A DNA stretch of 21,304 nt from a virus: positions 1-21,304 of IMG/VR virus record IMGVR_UViG_3300027976_000252; one strand, given 5' to 3'. The notes under the pieces were generated by a model. That model was not told the DNA's origin. It worked only from the letters and a program-made list of their open reading frames with translations, and did no database searches. Below are positions 1 to 6,561 of this stretch, piece by piece (position 1 is the first letter of the stretch; each line of letters starts with the position of its first letter). The position numbers were made by a program, and so were the translations under genes.

Positions 1-51
1 GAAAGTGGAGAGACCTTCGGGACACTCAAATCGCAACGGCTGACCACGTGA
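1..51 (+). CDS. C-terminal end of an upstream gene (partial)
   Basis: Frame 1 is open from the window edge to a TGA at 49-51 and gives only 16 residues, ESGETFGTLKSQRLTT. The stop overlaps the ATG of the next gene as TGATG, the usual look of a coupled phage operon, which is the main reason to accept it. The ending resembles the C-termini of ParB/DNA-methylase fusion proteins seen in similar prophages (a 'GETF..' tail), but 16 residues cannot establish this. A second frame is also open over this short stretch. Confidence 0.35.
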   Translation, partial: ESGETFGTLKSQRLTT

Positions 52-257
52 TGCAGTCTCGCCGCCTATCACTAATTGAGGCTTTCACCAATGTGGTGGT
101 GGGCTATGCCCTGGCGCTTGCGACGCAGATCATCGTGTTCCCATGGTTCGGCTTGCACACGAGCCTTGGTGACAATCTGGCGCTGGGCGCAGTTTTTGTG
201 GGGATATCCCTGCTGCGCAGCTACGCGCTGCGCAGGTTGTTCGCGCGTTTGAGGTAA
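51..257 (+). CDS. small two-helix membrane protein, DUF7220-like
   Basis: This 68-residue protein has two hydrophobic segments, about residues 12-34 (AFTNVVVGYALALATQIIVF) and 41-60, and a basic, arginine-rich C-terminus ending RRLFARLR, so it is probably an inner-membrane protein with a cytoplasmic tail. It resembles the DUF7220 family of small proteins found in alphaproteobacterial prophages; its function is unknown. ATG at 51 is preferred over the GTG at 48 because the upstream stop overlaps it as TGATG. No strong ribosome binding site is visible, which fits translational coupling. It lies tail-to-tail with the next gene. Confidence 0.7.
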   Translation: MQSRRLSLIEAFTNVVVGYALALATQIIVFPWFGLHTSLGDNLALGAVFVGISLLRSYALRRLFARLR

Positions 258-266
258 TGGCCGAGG

Positions 267-848
267 TCAGGCCACATCAAGTTTATACACGGTGCCCCGC
301 TGATCAACCTTTTCGGAGATGATCGGCAGTCCAAGCTTCTTCTTCAACCCGCCCGAGATCATGCCTCTGGCAGAATGTGCAGCCCAGCCGGTCACCTCAA
401 CGATTTCGCTGATCGAGACGCCTTCGGACCGCTGAATGAGCGCGATGATCTTCGCCTGCTTGGTGCCAGCGCGGATAGCGATCGGCTTGGGCGTGACAGG
501 ATCAGTCAACGCTTCAGCTTCATCCTTCGGCGCAGAGGCCAGGTCCAGTCTGGACTTGCGCAGATTGTTCATGGTGGTCGCCACCGCCGGCTCTATCCCG
601 ATCGCGGCAAGGCCAGCTTCTGTCGCAACCAGCGTGGTGCCGTGGCCATCGCCTGTTTCGCGCCAAAGCGGCTCGCCGCGCCGAAGGTTGGCCTCGACCT
701 CTTCGAGCCAGCCGCGTGTGATCATCGCGGTCACCGCCTTTTGTGCGGCCGCCCCATGCAACCCCTTGGGCAGCGGCATGGCCAGATTGTCAGGACGCGT
801 TGCGGCGCGGCTGAGGATGATGGTCTGGGTGTCGGTGAGTTTGGGCAT
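267..848 (-). CDS. DUF3489 domain protein, probable winged-helix DNA binder
   Basis: This 193-residue protein has a C-terminal segment (about 128-190) that matches the DUF3489 pattern: TKQAKIIALIQRSEGVSISE, then a tryptophan-containing helix (VTGWAAHSARGMISGGLKKK) and a short strand ending in VYKLD. This reads as a winged helix-turn-helix. The N-terminal part (residues 1-75) also looks like a helical fold with a possible second HTH (LTDTQTIILSRAATRPD), followed by an alanine/proline-rich linker. The start at 848 has a strong AGGAGG site about seven bases upstream. It is the last gene of the five-gene minus-strand cassette. A regulatory or DNA-binding role is inferred from the fold only; no target is evident. 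Confidence 0.8.
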   Translation of the reverse strand: MPKLTDTQTIILSRAATRPDNLAMPLPKGLHGAAAQKAVTAMITRGWLEEVEANLRRGEPLWRETGDGHGTTLVATEAGLAAIGIEPAVATTMNNLRKSRLDLASAPKDEAEALTDPVTPKPIAIRAGTKQAKIIALIQRSEGVSISEIVEVTGWAAHSARGMISGGLKKKLGLPIISEKVDQRGTVYKLDVA

Positions 849-892
849 CTGGGCCTCCTGTCGTCATGGGCATGTCGGGGTCGGGTTCTGGG

Positions 893-1294
893 TCAGTCGC
901 TTTCGGCCATGGCTGAGGCGATGGCGAAATGCTGCACCCAACCCGTCAAGTAGGGCAGCCCTGCGGGGATCCCGTCGCAGCGCTCGATCTTGCGGCTGAT
1001 ACGCCAGTCCTGCCAGCGGCGGATCGCAGATGCGATCGCAGTCTCGGTATCGATGTTGCAGCCAGTCATGTTGCCGACCACATCGTCGGCGAAGTGGCGA
1101 CCCATGCGGCTGTCGAGGAAATCACGGATGCCGATCATCTCATCCACGCTGTCGACGCCAATGGCATCAGCGATCAGGCGCAAGGCGAGCGTCCAGACCT
1201 CCGCGCTGCGGCGGTCGCGATGCGGGCAAACAGTCAGGGCCCGGAAGAACCCGTAATCCTCGTTGCGGCTGGGTAGAATGGGGTGCGTGGTCAT
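893..1294 (-). CDS. conserved hypothetical protein of prophage accessory cassette
   Basis: This 133-residue protein begins MTTHPILPSRNEDYGFF and ends with a segment containing GIPAGLPYLTGWVQH. The central motif FLDSRMGRHFADDV is compact and probably conserved. I recall similar proteins in Rhodobacteraceae prophages but know no function. ATG at 1294 is chosen because a GGAG lies nine bases upstream. An in-frame ATG at 1345 overlaps the upstream gene's stop as ATGA and would add 17 residues, so that start cannot be excluded. There is no signal peptide or membrane segment. The protein appears soluble and mixed alpha/beta. Confidence 0.7.
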   Translation of the reverse strand: MTTHPILPSRNEDYGFFRALTVCPHRDRRSAEVWTLALRLIADAIGVDSVDEMIGIRDFLDSRMGRHFADDVVGNMTGCNIDTETAIASAIRRWQDWRISRKIERCDGIPAGLPYLTGWVQHFAIASAMAESD

Positions 1295-1341
1295 AGTGGT
1301 GGCTCCGTGGTCTTCGGACAGGCAGTTCAGGGAGGGATTGG

Positions 1342-1647
1342 TCATTGGGCTGCGCCTTCGGGGGCGTGGGCTTCAGGGTTGAGTTCAATCCATCCCCCGT
1401 CCCGCCAGACGTAGAGGTGGCAGAGCTGACAGGTCGGGCGCTGCAGGATCACTGGGTCGCGGGGCCGATCAAAGCAGTCCAGCGCGTCCGCACGCACTTG
1501 CCGGATTTCCTTCGCCGCGAGGATGTCCTCGGGCACCCAGCGGGCCAGCGCTGGGAGCATATGGGCAGGGTAGCCGTCAAAGTGACAATAAATGTGGGCC
1601 CATTCTCCGGGTCCGATCTCGATGGCGATCTGCGCGCGCGTGCTCAT
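1342..1647 (-). CDS. conserved hypothetical protein (MSTRAQIAIE family)
   Basis: This 101-residue protein begins MSTRAQIAIEIGPGEWAHIY, followed by CHFDGYPAHMLPAL. It has a Cys pair in RPTCQLCHLYVWRDGGW (CxxC) that could bind metal, though only one such pair is obvious. Related short proteins recur in Rhodobacteraceae prophages; no function is known to me. The start at 1647 is preferred over 1683 because AAGGAG sits seven bases upstream. The longer form would overlap the preceding gene's stop and add a lysine/arginine-rich leader. Its stop overlaps an alternative ATG of the following gene. Confidence 0.7.
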   Translation of the reverse strand: MSTRAQIAIEIGPGEWAHIYCHFDGYPAHMLPALARWVPEDILAAKEIRQVRADALDCFDRPRDPVILQRPTCQLCHLYVWRDGGWIELNPEAHAPEGAAQ

Positions 1648-1679
1648 GACTGTCTCCTTGTTGCGGTGTTTGCGCGGGC

Positions 1680-1892
1680 TCAAATGAATCCGTGCTGTTT
1701 TAGGACGGAGACAACATCGGCCAGCTCGATCGTCAGGCAGTCGATCCCGATCCGGCCCGCCATCTCGAAGACCTCAGCGTTCAGGCTGATGTCGTTGAAA
1801 TGGCCCTGCAGCGCGGGCACGGTCATGGCCTGAGTGAAGCGGCTGCGGTCGATGAAAATGCGTGTCGTGTCAGAAGTGGTGGCGATGGCCAT
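1680..1892 (-). CDS. small hypothetical protein
   Basis: This 70-residue protein, beginning MAIATTSDTTRIFIDRSRFT, has no motif I recognise. It is acidic and compact, with a C-terminal amphipathic stretch (IELADVVSVLKQHGFI) and no membrane segment. The start has an AAAGGA sequence upstream. It sits in the middle of the minus-strand cassette, with 41 bases to the preceding gene and 32 to the start of the next, which supports a real gene in one transcript. Confidence 0.6.
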   Translation of the reverse strand: MAIATTSDTTRIFIDRSRFTQAMTVPALQGHFNDISLNAEVFEMAGRIGIDCLTIELADVVSVLKQHGFI

Positions 1893-1933
1893 GTGCGTGT
1901 CCTTTCAGGAGTGGGGTGTGGGCGTGTGGGGAT

Positions 1934-2128
1934 TCAAGTGGCGCGGTGTCCAGCCTCAAAAGCCTCCTCGAGCGCCGCGCGGATGGACCAGACGGCGACA
2001 TCATGGAAGTCAAGGCGGTCGCGGTTGCGGGTTTCCAGCGTCTCGACGGTGTGGAAATGCTTCGCTGCGATCTCCAGCAGCAGGGCTTCGCTGGGGGCTT
2101 TGGCGAGGGTGGTGGTCTTCGTGGTCAT
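1934..2128 (-). CDS. DUF6900-like small protein
   Basis: This 64-residue protein has a core, LLLEIAAKHFHTVETLETRN followed by DRLDFHDVAVWSIRAALEEA, that fits the DUF6900 family: a helix, the TLETR..D.LDFHDVAVW signature and a final helix. Such proteins are common in plasmid and phage accessory regions of alphaproteobacteria; function unknown. ATG at 2128 is chosen because GGAG lies eight bases upstream; the in-frame ATG at 2155 is less likely. It is the first gene of the minus-strand cassette, so the promoter for all five genes should lie in the AT-rich region just upstream. Confidence 0.7.
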   Translation of the reverse strand: MTTKTTTLAKAPSEALLLEIAAKHFHTVETLETRNRDRLDFHDVAVWSIRAALEEAFEAGHRAT

Positions 2129-2256
2129 GGCGTTGTCTCCGGGGCTGAGTTGCATCGTTTTCCTGCACCCAGAGTCGCTCTATGTGGGAGTGTAATCAAC
2201 TGAATAAGATCGTTATTCTCATTTAGTTCCAATATGTTAAGGATATTCAAAGCGCC
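2129..2256. promoter_or_regulatory. divergent intergenic control region with inverted repeat
   Basis: This 128-base region lies between the minus-strand cassette and the plus-strand packaging genes and is clearly richer in A and T than its surroundings from about 2190 to 2250. It contains a perfect inverted repeat, GAATAA-GATCG-TTATTC (2202-2218), a plausible operator for a dimeric regulator. A weaker AATAT/ATATT pair lies at 2231-2247. TATGTT at 2234-2239 could be a -10 element, but no good -35 is found 17 bases upstream, so promoters are inferred from the divergent layout. Confidence 0.5.
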
Positions 2257-2826
2257 ATGGAAGGTATGTCTGAACGCGCCTATGCCGACCATTCCAGGCT
2301 CTCGCGCGGGGCCGTGCAAAAGGCACGCAAGACCAGGCGGCTCGTCCTGTTTCAGGACGGTTCGATCAATGCTGCTGCCTCGGATGCACGGCGCGGGTCC
2401 ATGACAGACCCCGATCAGCAGATGCGGTCACGAGGCGGGATTGCCAGTGGCAGCGATAGCGCAGCAATCGGCAGCAGCGGGGTTTCCGGCCCGGGCGACA
2501 GCACGTCCTATCTAAAAGCGCGCACGGCCCTGACGGTCTACCAAGCGCAGGAACGCCAGCTGTCACTCCAAAAGAAAAAGGGGACGCTGGTCGACCGCGC
2601 CCGGGCAGAGGCGCTGGTGTTTCGCCTGGCCAGGCAAGAGCGGGATGTCTGGGTCACCTGGCCCACCCGCGTAGCAGCCCTGATGGCTGCGCAATTGTCC
2701 GCAGAGATGGAGAAGGCATCGGGAGCACCCGTGACGATCGAAACTGCGATCCTGCAAAGGGTGCTGGAAACCCATGTCCGAGAGCAGCTCAACGCCCTCG
2801 CAGACCTCAGGGTCTCGCTTGCATGA
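2257..2826 (+). CDS. terminase small subunit (Nu1-like DNA packaging protein)
   Basis: This 189-residue protein begins with a short helix-turn-helix-like segment (MSERAYADHSRLSRGAVQKA) followed by a strand and 'DGSI', as in the N-terminal winged-helix DNA-binding domain of Nu1-type small terminases. A low-complexity Ser/Gly linker (about 55-85) follows, then a helical C-terminal half with a charged coiled-coil-like segment (about 90-130) for oligomerisation. Its place directly before the large terminase supports the role: recognising the packaging site and loading the large subunit. ATG at 2257 or 2266 could be the start; the second has GGAAGG-like bases just upstream. The 3' end overlaps the large subunit by 53 bases. 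Confidence 0.75.
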   Translation: MEGMSERAYADHSRLSRGAVQKARKTRRLVLFQDGSINAAASDARRGSMTDPDQQMRSRGGIASGSDSAAIGSSGVSGPGDSTSYLKARTALTVYQAQERQLSLQKKKGTLVDRARAEALVFRLARQERDVWVTWPTRVAALMAAQLSAEMEKASGAPVTIETAILQRVLETHVREQLNALADLRVSLA

Positions 2827-4828
2827 GGGCGATCATGATCACAGCCTGAACGACGGCGACCTAACCGAGGGGCTCGACCTTGGCTTTGACGGCGCTGAGG
2901 ACATGCTACGCCTCTGGCGGCGCGGGATCCGGCCCGATCCGGATCTGACAGTCTCGGAATGGGCAGATGCGCATCGCAAGCTGTCGTCACGGGCCAGTGC
3001 GGAACCCGGGCAATATCGCACGGCGCGCACGCCCTATCTGCGCGAGATCATGGACGCGCTGTCGCCGTGCCACCCGGCGCAGCGGATCACCTTCATGAAA
3101 GCCGCACAGGTCGGCGCCACCGAGGCAGGCAACAACTGGATCGGCTTTGTCATTCACCACGCGCCGGGGCCGATGCTGGCGGTGCTGCCGACCCTGGAGA
3201 TGGCAAAACGCACATCGCGTGGACGGATTGATCCGCTCATTGAGGACAGCCCGGCGCTGCGGGAGAAGGTGAGCCCAGCCCGCTCACGGGACGCAGGCAA
3301 TTCGATGCTGTCCAAGGAATTCCCAGGTGGCATCTTGGTGCTGACCGGGGCGAACTCCGCGACTGGCCTGCGCTCGATGCCCGCGCGTTATGTGTTTCTG
3401 GACGAGGTTGACGCCTATCCAGCCTCCGCTGACGAAGAAGGCGATCCGGTCACGCTGGCAGAGGCCCGCACGACGACCTTTGCGCATCGCCGCAAGGTGT
3501 TCATGGTCTCGACCCCAACCATTCGGGGCCTTAGCCGGATCGAGCGGGAGTTCGAGGCCAGTGATCAGCGGCGTTATTTTGTGCCCTGCCCGCATTGCGA
3601 CCATCGGCAATGGCTGCAGTTCGAGCGGCTGCGCTGGGACAAGGGGCAGCCGGAAACGGCCATGTATCATTGCGCAGGCTGCGAGAAGCCTATCGCAGAG
3701 CATCATAAGACCTCGATGCTGGCCAAGGGTGAATGGCGTGCAACGGCGGTTTCCGCCAACCCGAACGCGATCGGCTTTCACCTCTCAGCGCTTTATTCGC
3801 CGATTGGCTGGAAAAGCTGGGAACAGATCGCCCGTGACTGGCTGGCAGCCCAAGGCTCGGACGAAATGCTGCGCGCGGCGCGCAACACGCTGCTGGGCGA
3901 AACGTGGGTCGAGAGTGGCGATGCGCCGGAATGGCAGCGCCTCGCGGATCGCCGTGAGACGTTTGTGGCCCAGATCCCTGCACGCGGGCTGTTCCTGACA
4001 GCAGGGGCTGACGTGCAGAAAGACCGCATCGAAGTCGATGTCTGGGCGTGGGGTCGGGGCCTCGAAAGCTGGCTTGTCGATCACATCGTGATCCCGGGCG
4101 GGCCGGATGATCCGGCCTGCTGGAACCAGCTGACGGCCCTTCTTGGCCAGACATGGGTTCATGAACACGGCGCGGTCATGCCCCTAGCAAAGTTAGCCAT
4201 CGACACAGGGTATGAGACGGCTGCCGTCTACGCATGGGCTCGCATCCAAGGCATCGCACAGGTGGCCCCCGTCAAAGGCTTGGAGGGATTCAACCGAACC
4301 ACGCCGGTCTCTGGGCCAACCTTTGTTGATGCGACCGTGAACGGACGAAAGCTCAAACGTGGTGCGCGGCTTTGGACAGTGGCCACGGCGACCTTCAAGG
4401 CGGAGACCTATCGCTATCTGCGGCTGGAACGGCCGAGCGATGTAGACCGTGCCAGTGGCGTGTCAAATCCAGCGGGCACGATCCACCTGCCAGACTGGGC
4501 TGACAGCGAATGGCTAAAGCAGCTGGTGGCCGAGCAGCTCGTCACAATCCGTAACAAGCGGGGCTACGCGCGCCAGGAATGGCAAAAGATGCGCGAGCGC
4601 AATGAGGCGCTCGATACCCGCGTCTATGCCCGCGCCGCCGCCTGGATCCTCGGTGCTGACCGCTTCGATGAACGGATGTGGCGGCAGCTCGAAAAACAAG
4701 CCGGGGTGGAGACGATCACGGCTGCTGCCAAAGCCGACACTGACAGACCGTCCGAGCCTCAAGCCGGAAGGATTGCCGCCCCGCGCAAGCGCGGTTGGCG
4801 GGTAAGCACGCCCAAATACATGGAATAG
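2774..4828 (+). CDS. terminase large subunit, GpA family
   Basis: This 684-residue protein is the packaging motor and nuclease of a lambda-type phage. The N-terminal ATPase domain contains RITFMKAAQVGATEAGN (about 104-120), the GpA-type Walker A region, and YVFLDEVDAYP (206-216), a Walker B motif. Two Cys pairs, PCPHC (272/275) and CAGC (300/303), look like a zinc ribbon. The nuclease domain begins at TAGADVQKDRIEVDVWAW (Asp413), with further acidic residues at LAIDTGY (Asp477) and EALDTRVYA (Asp614). Lambda gpA is 641 residues, so the length is normal with a roughly 40-residue acidic N-terminal extension. ATG at 2774 lies inside the small subunit gene; an internal Met at 2903 is an alternative start. 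Confidence 0.95.
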   Translation: MSESSSTPSQTSGSRLHEGDHDHSLNDGDLTEGLDLGFDGAEDMLRLWRRGIRPDPDLTVSEWADAHRKLSSRASAEPGQYRTARTPYLREIMDALSPCHPAQRITFMKAAQVGATEAGNNWIGFVIHHAPGPMLAVLPTLEMAKRTSRGRIDPLIEDSPALREKVSPARSRDAGNSMLSKEFPGGILVLTGANSATGLRSMPARYVFLDEVDAYPASADEEGDPVTLAEARTTTFAHRRKVFMVSTPTIRGLSRIEREFEASDQRRYFVPCPHCDHRQWLQFERLRWDKGQPETAMYHCAGCEKPIAEHHKTSMLAKGEWRATAVSANPNAIGFHLSALYSPIGWKSWEQIARDWLAAQGSDEMLRAARNTLLGETWVESGDAPEWQRLADRRETFVAQIPARGLFLTAGADVQKDRIEVDVWAWGRGLESWLVDHIVIPGGPDDPACWNQLTALLGQTWVHEHGAVMPLAKLAIDTGYETAAVYAWARIQGIAQVAPVKGLEGFNRTTPVSGPTFVDATVNGRKLKRGARLWTVATATFKAETYRYLRLERPSDVDRASGVSNPAGTIHLPDWADSEWLKQLVAEQLVTIRNKRGYARQEWQKMRERNEALDTRVYARAAAWILGADRFDERMWRQLEKQAGVETITAAAKADTDRPSEPQAGRIAAPRKRGWRVSTPKYME

Positions 4829-4838
4829 CGAGTACTCA

Positions 4839-5048
4839 ATGACCCTCGATGATCTCAAATCCCGCCACAGCGCGTTGCTAGCGGCGCGCTACAGCGGCAC
4901 GCGCTCCGTAAGCTATGATGGCAAAACCCTGACCTATGGCACCGATGCTGAATTGGCGGCTGCTGTCTTTGATATCGAACGGCGCATTGCAAAGGCCGAG
5001 CGCGGCGCTGGGCGGATCTCTCACCCTCATGCCGTGAAGGACCTGTGA
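4839..5048 (+). CDS. head-tail joining protein, gpW family
   Basis: This 69-residue protein has the gpW layout: a first helix (TLDDLKSRHSALLAARYSGT), a beta hairpin (SVSYDGKTLTYG) and a second helix (AELAAAVFDIERRIAKAERG). Lambda gpW is 68 residues. It plugs the portal after packaging and forms the platform for the tail-joining protein. It lies between terminase and portal as in lambda-like phages, and its TGA overlaps the portal ATG as TGATG. Confidence 0.85.
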   Translation: MTLDDLKSRHSALLAARYSGTRSVSYDGKTLTYGTDAELAAAVFDIERRIAKAERGAGRISHPHAVKDL

Positions 5049-6556
5049 TGAACTGGCGGCAGCGCCTCGGGGCCTTTGTCGGTGGTTTTGATGCTGGCCA
5101 GCATCATCGCCGTCTGCGCGGGTTCCAGGCGACGCGCGCGCATGTGAATGCGCTGATTGCGGCGTCAGGACCCGATATCACGGCACGCGCCCGCTGGTTG
5201 GTGCGCAACAATGGCTATGCGGCCAATGCCGTTGAAAGCTGGGCTGCAAATACCGTGGGCGACGGGATCAAACCAATCTCGCAAATTGCAGACGCGGCGC
5301 ACAAAGAAGAGCTGCAGCGCCTTTGGTTGGCCTGGACCGATGAGGCTGACAGCGAAGGTCTGACTGATTTCTATGGGCTGCAGCGGCGTGCGGCGCGTGA
5401 GGTGTTTCTGGCCGGTGAGGTTTTCTTCCGGATCAGGCCGCGCCGCACGAACGATGGGCTTTCCGTACCACTACAATTACAGATGTTGCCCGCCGAGATG
5501 TTGCCGCTGCATCAGACGGGGGTGGCTGGCAATGGCCATGCTATCCGTCAGGGGATCGAGTTCGACCGGGTTGGACGCCGTGTGGCTTATCACTTTCTCC
5601 GGCGGCACCCCGGCGACAGCACTGATCCGGGGCTGGCTGGAGAAATGGTCCGCGTGCCCGCCTCAGAGGTAATCCATGTCATCGACCCGGTGGAGGCAGG
5701 ACAGCTGCGCGGGGTCTCAAAGCTGGCGCCGGCCATCGTAAAGCTGTTTCTGCTCGATCAATATGATGATGCCGAGCTCGACCGCAAAAAGGTCGCGGCA
5801 ATGTATGCGATGTTTGTGACCTCCCCCGCCCCAGAAAATCCCCTGCTGCCATCTGAAGATGACGACATGTTGGGCGGGTTCGAGATCAGCCCAGGCCAAA
5901 TCGTGCGTCTGGATCCGGGCGAGGATGTGACCGTGGGCCAACCTGCGGATTCAGGGGCGACTTACGAGCCGTTCCAATACCGCACGCTGCTGCAGGTCGC
6001 CTCGGCGCTGGGCATTCCTTATCCTTATCTGACGAATGACATGGTGAAAGGTAACTTCTCGAACTCGCGCTTGGCGCTGATAGAATTTAGACGCCGCGTC
6101 TCGGCCTGGCAGCACTCGGTGATGGTCTATCAGCTGTGCCGACCGATTTATGCGCGCTGGATGGATGTCGCCGTAATGTCCGGCGCATTGGACCTTCCCG
6201 GCTATGAGGTCGACCGGTCGCGGTTGCTTGCGGCCAACTGGCTACCCACCAAGTGGGATTGGGTCGACCCCCTGAAGGATGCCAATGCCGAGATTGCCCA
6301 GATCGAGGCAGGTCTCAAATCACGCACGCAGGCCATCGCCGAGCGTGGCTATGACGCGGAACAAGTCGACCGCGAGATCGCGGCTGAGCGCGCACGCGAG
6401 CGATTACTCGGCCTGGACTTCCGCCGCCCCGGCTCGCCCGCGCAAGGTGTGCAGGCTTTGCCGGGCCCTGCACAGGACGGGGACCAAGACGGCGATAAAG
6501 ACCCAGCAGATGAAACCTATGACGCGGAAGACCCTTCGCGCAACAATGAGGACTAG
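5048..6556 (+). CDS. portal protein, lambda (gpB) family
   Basis: This 502-residue protein is the dodecameric portal at the head vertex through which DNA enters and leaves. Signature segments include ITARARWLVRNNGYAANAVE near residue 40, VIHVIDPVEAGQLRGVSKLA around 205-225, and AEMLPLHQTG, all typical of the lambda portal family (PF05136). SALGIPYPYLTNDMVKGNFS near 320-340 with SNSRLALIEFRR is also characteristic. The C-terminus is acidic, glutamine-rich and probably disordered. ATG at 5048 overlaps the gpW stop; the GTG at 5045 is less likely. Lambda gpB is 533 residues, so this is full length. The gene ends in TAG. Confidence 0.95.
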   Translation: MNWRQRLGAFVGGFDAGQHHRRLRGFQATRAHVNALIAASGPDITARARWLVRNNGYAANAVESWAANTVGDGIKPISQIADAAHKEELQRLWLAWTDEADSEGLTDFYGLQRRAAREVFLAGEVFFRIRPRRTNDGLSVPLQLQMLPAEMLPLHQTGVAGNGHAIRQGIEFDRVGRRVAYHFLRRHPGDSTDPGLAGEMVRVPASEVIHVIDPVEAGQLRGVSKLAPAIVKLFLLDQYDDAELDRKKVAAMYAMFVTSPAPENPLLPSEDDDMLGGFEISPGQIVRLDPGEDVTVGQPADSGATYEPFQYRTLLQVASALGIPYPYLTNDMVKGNFSNSRLALIEFRRRVSAWQHSVMVYQLCRPIYARWMDVAVMSGALDLPGYEVDRSRLLAANWLPTKWDWVDPLKDANAEIAQIEAGLKSRTQAIAERGYDAEQVDREIAAERARERLLGLDFRRPGSPAQGVQALPGPAQDGDQDGDKDPADETYDAEDPSRNNED

Positions 6557-6561
6557 ACCTG

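Noticed and set aside
375-999. Plus-strand open frames opposite the DUF3489 gene
   Set aside because: They are arginine- and cysteine-rich shadow translations without start signals; the minus-strand gene has a strong AGGAGG and a known domain.
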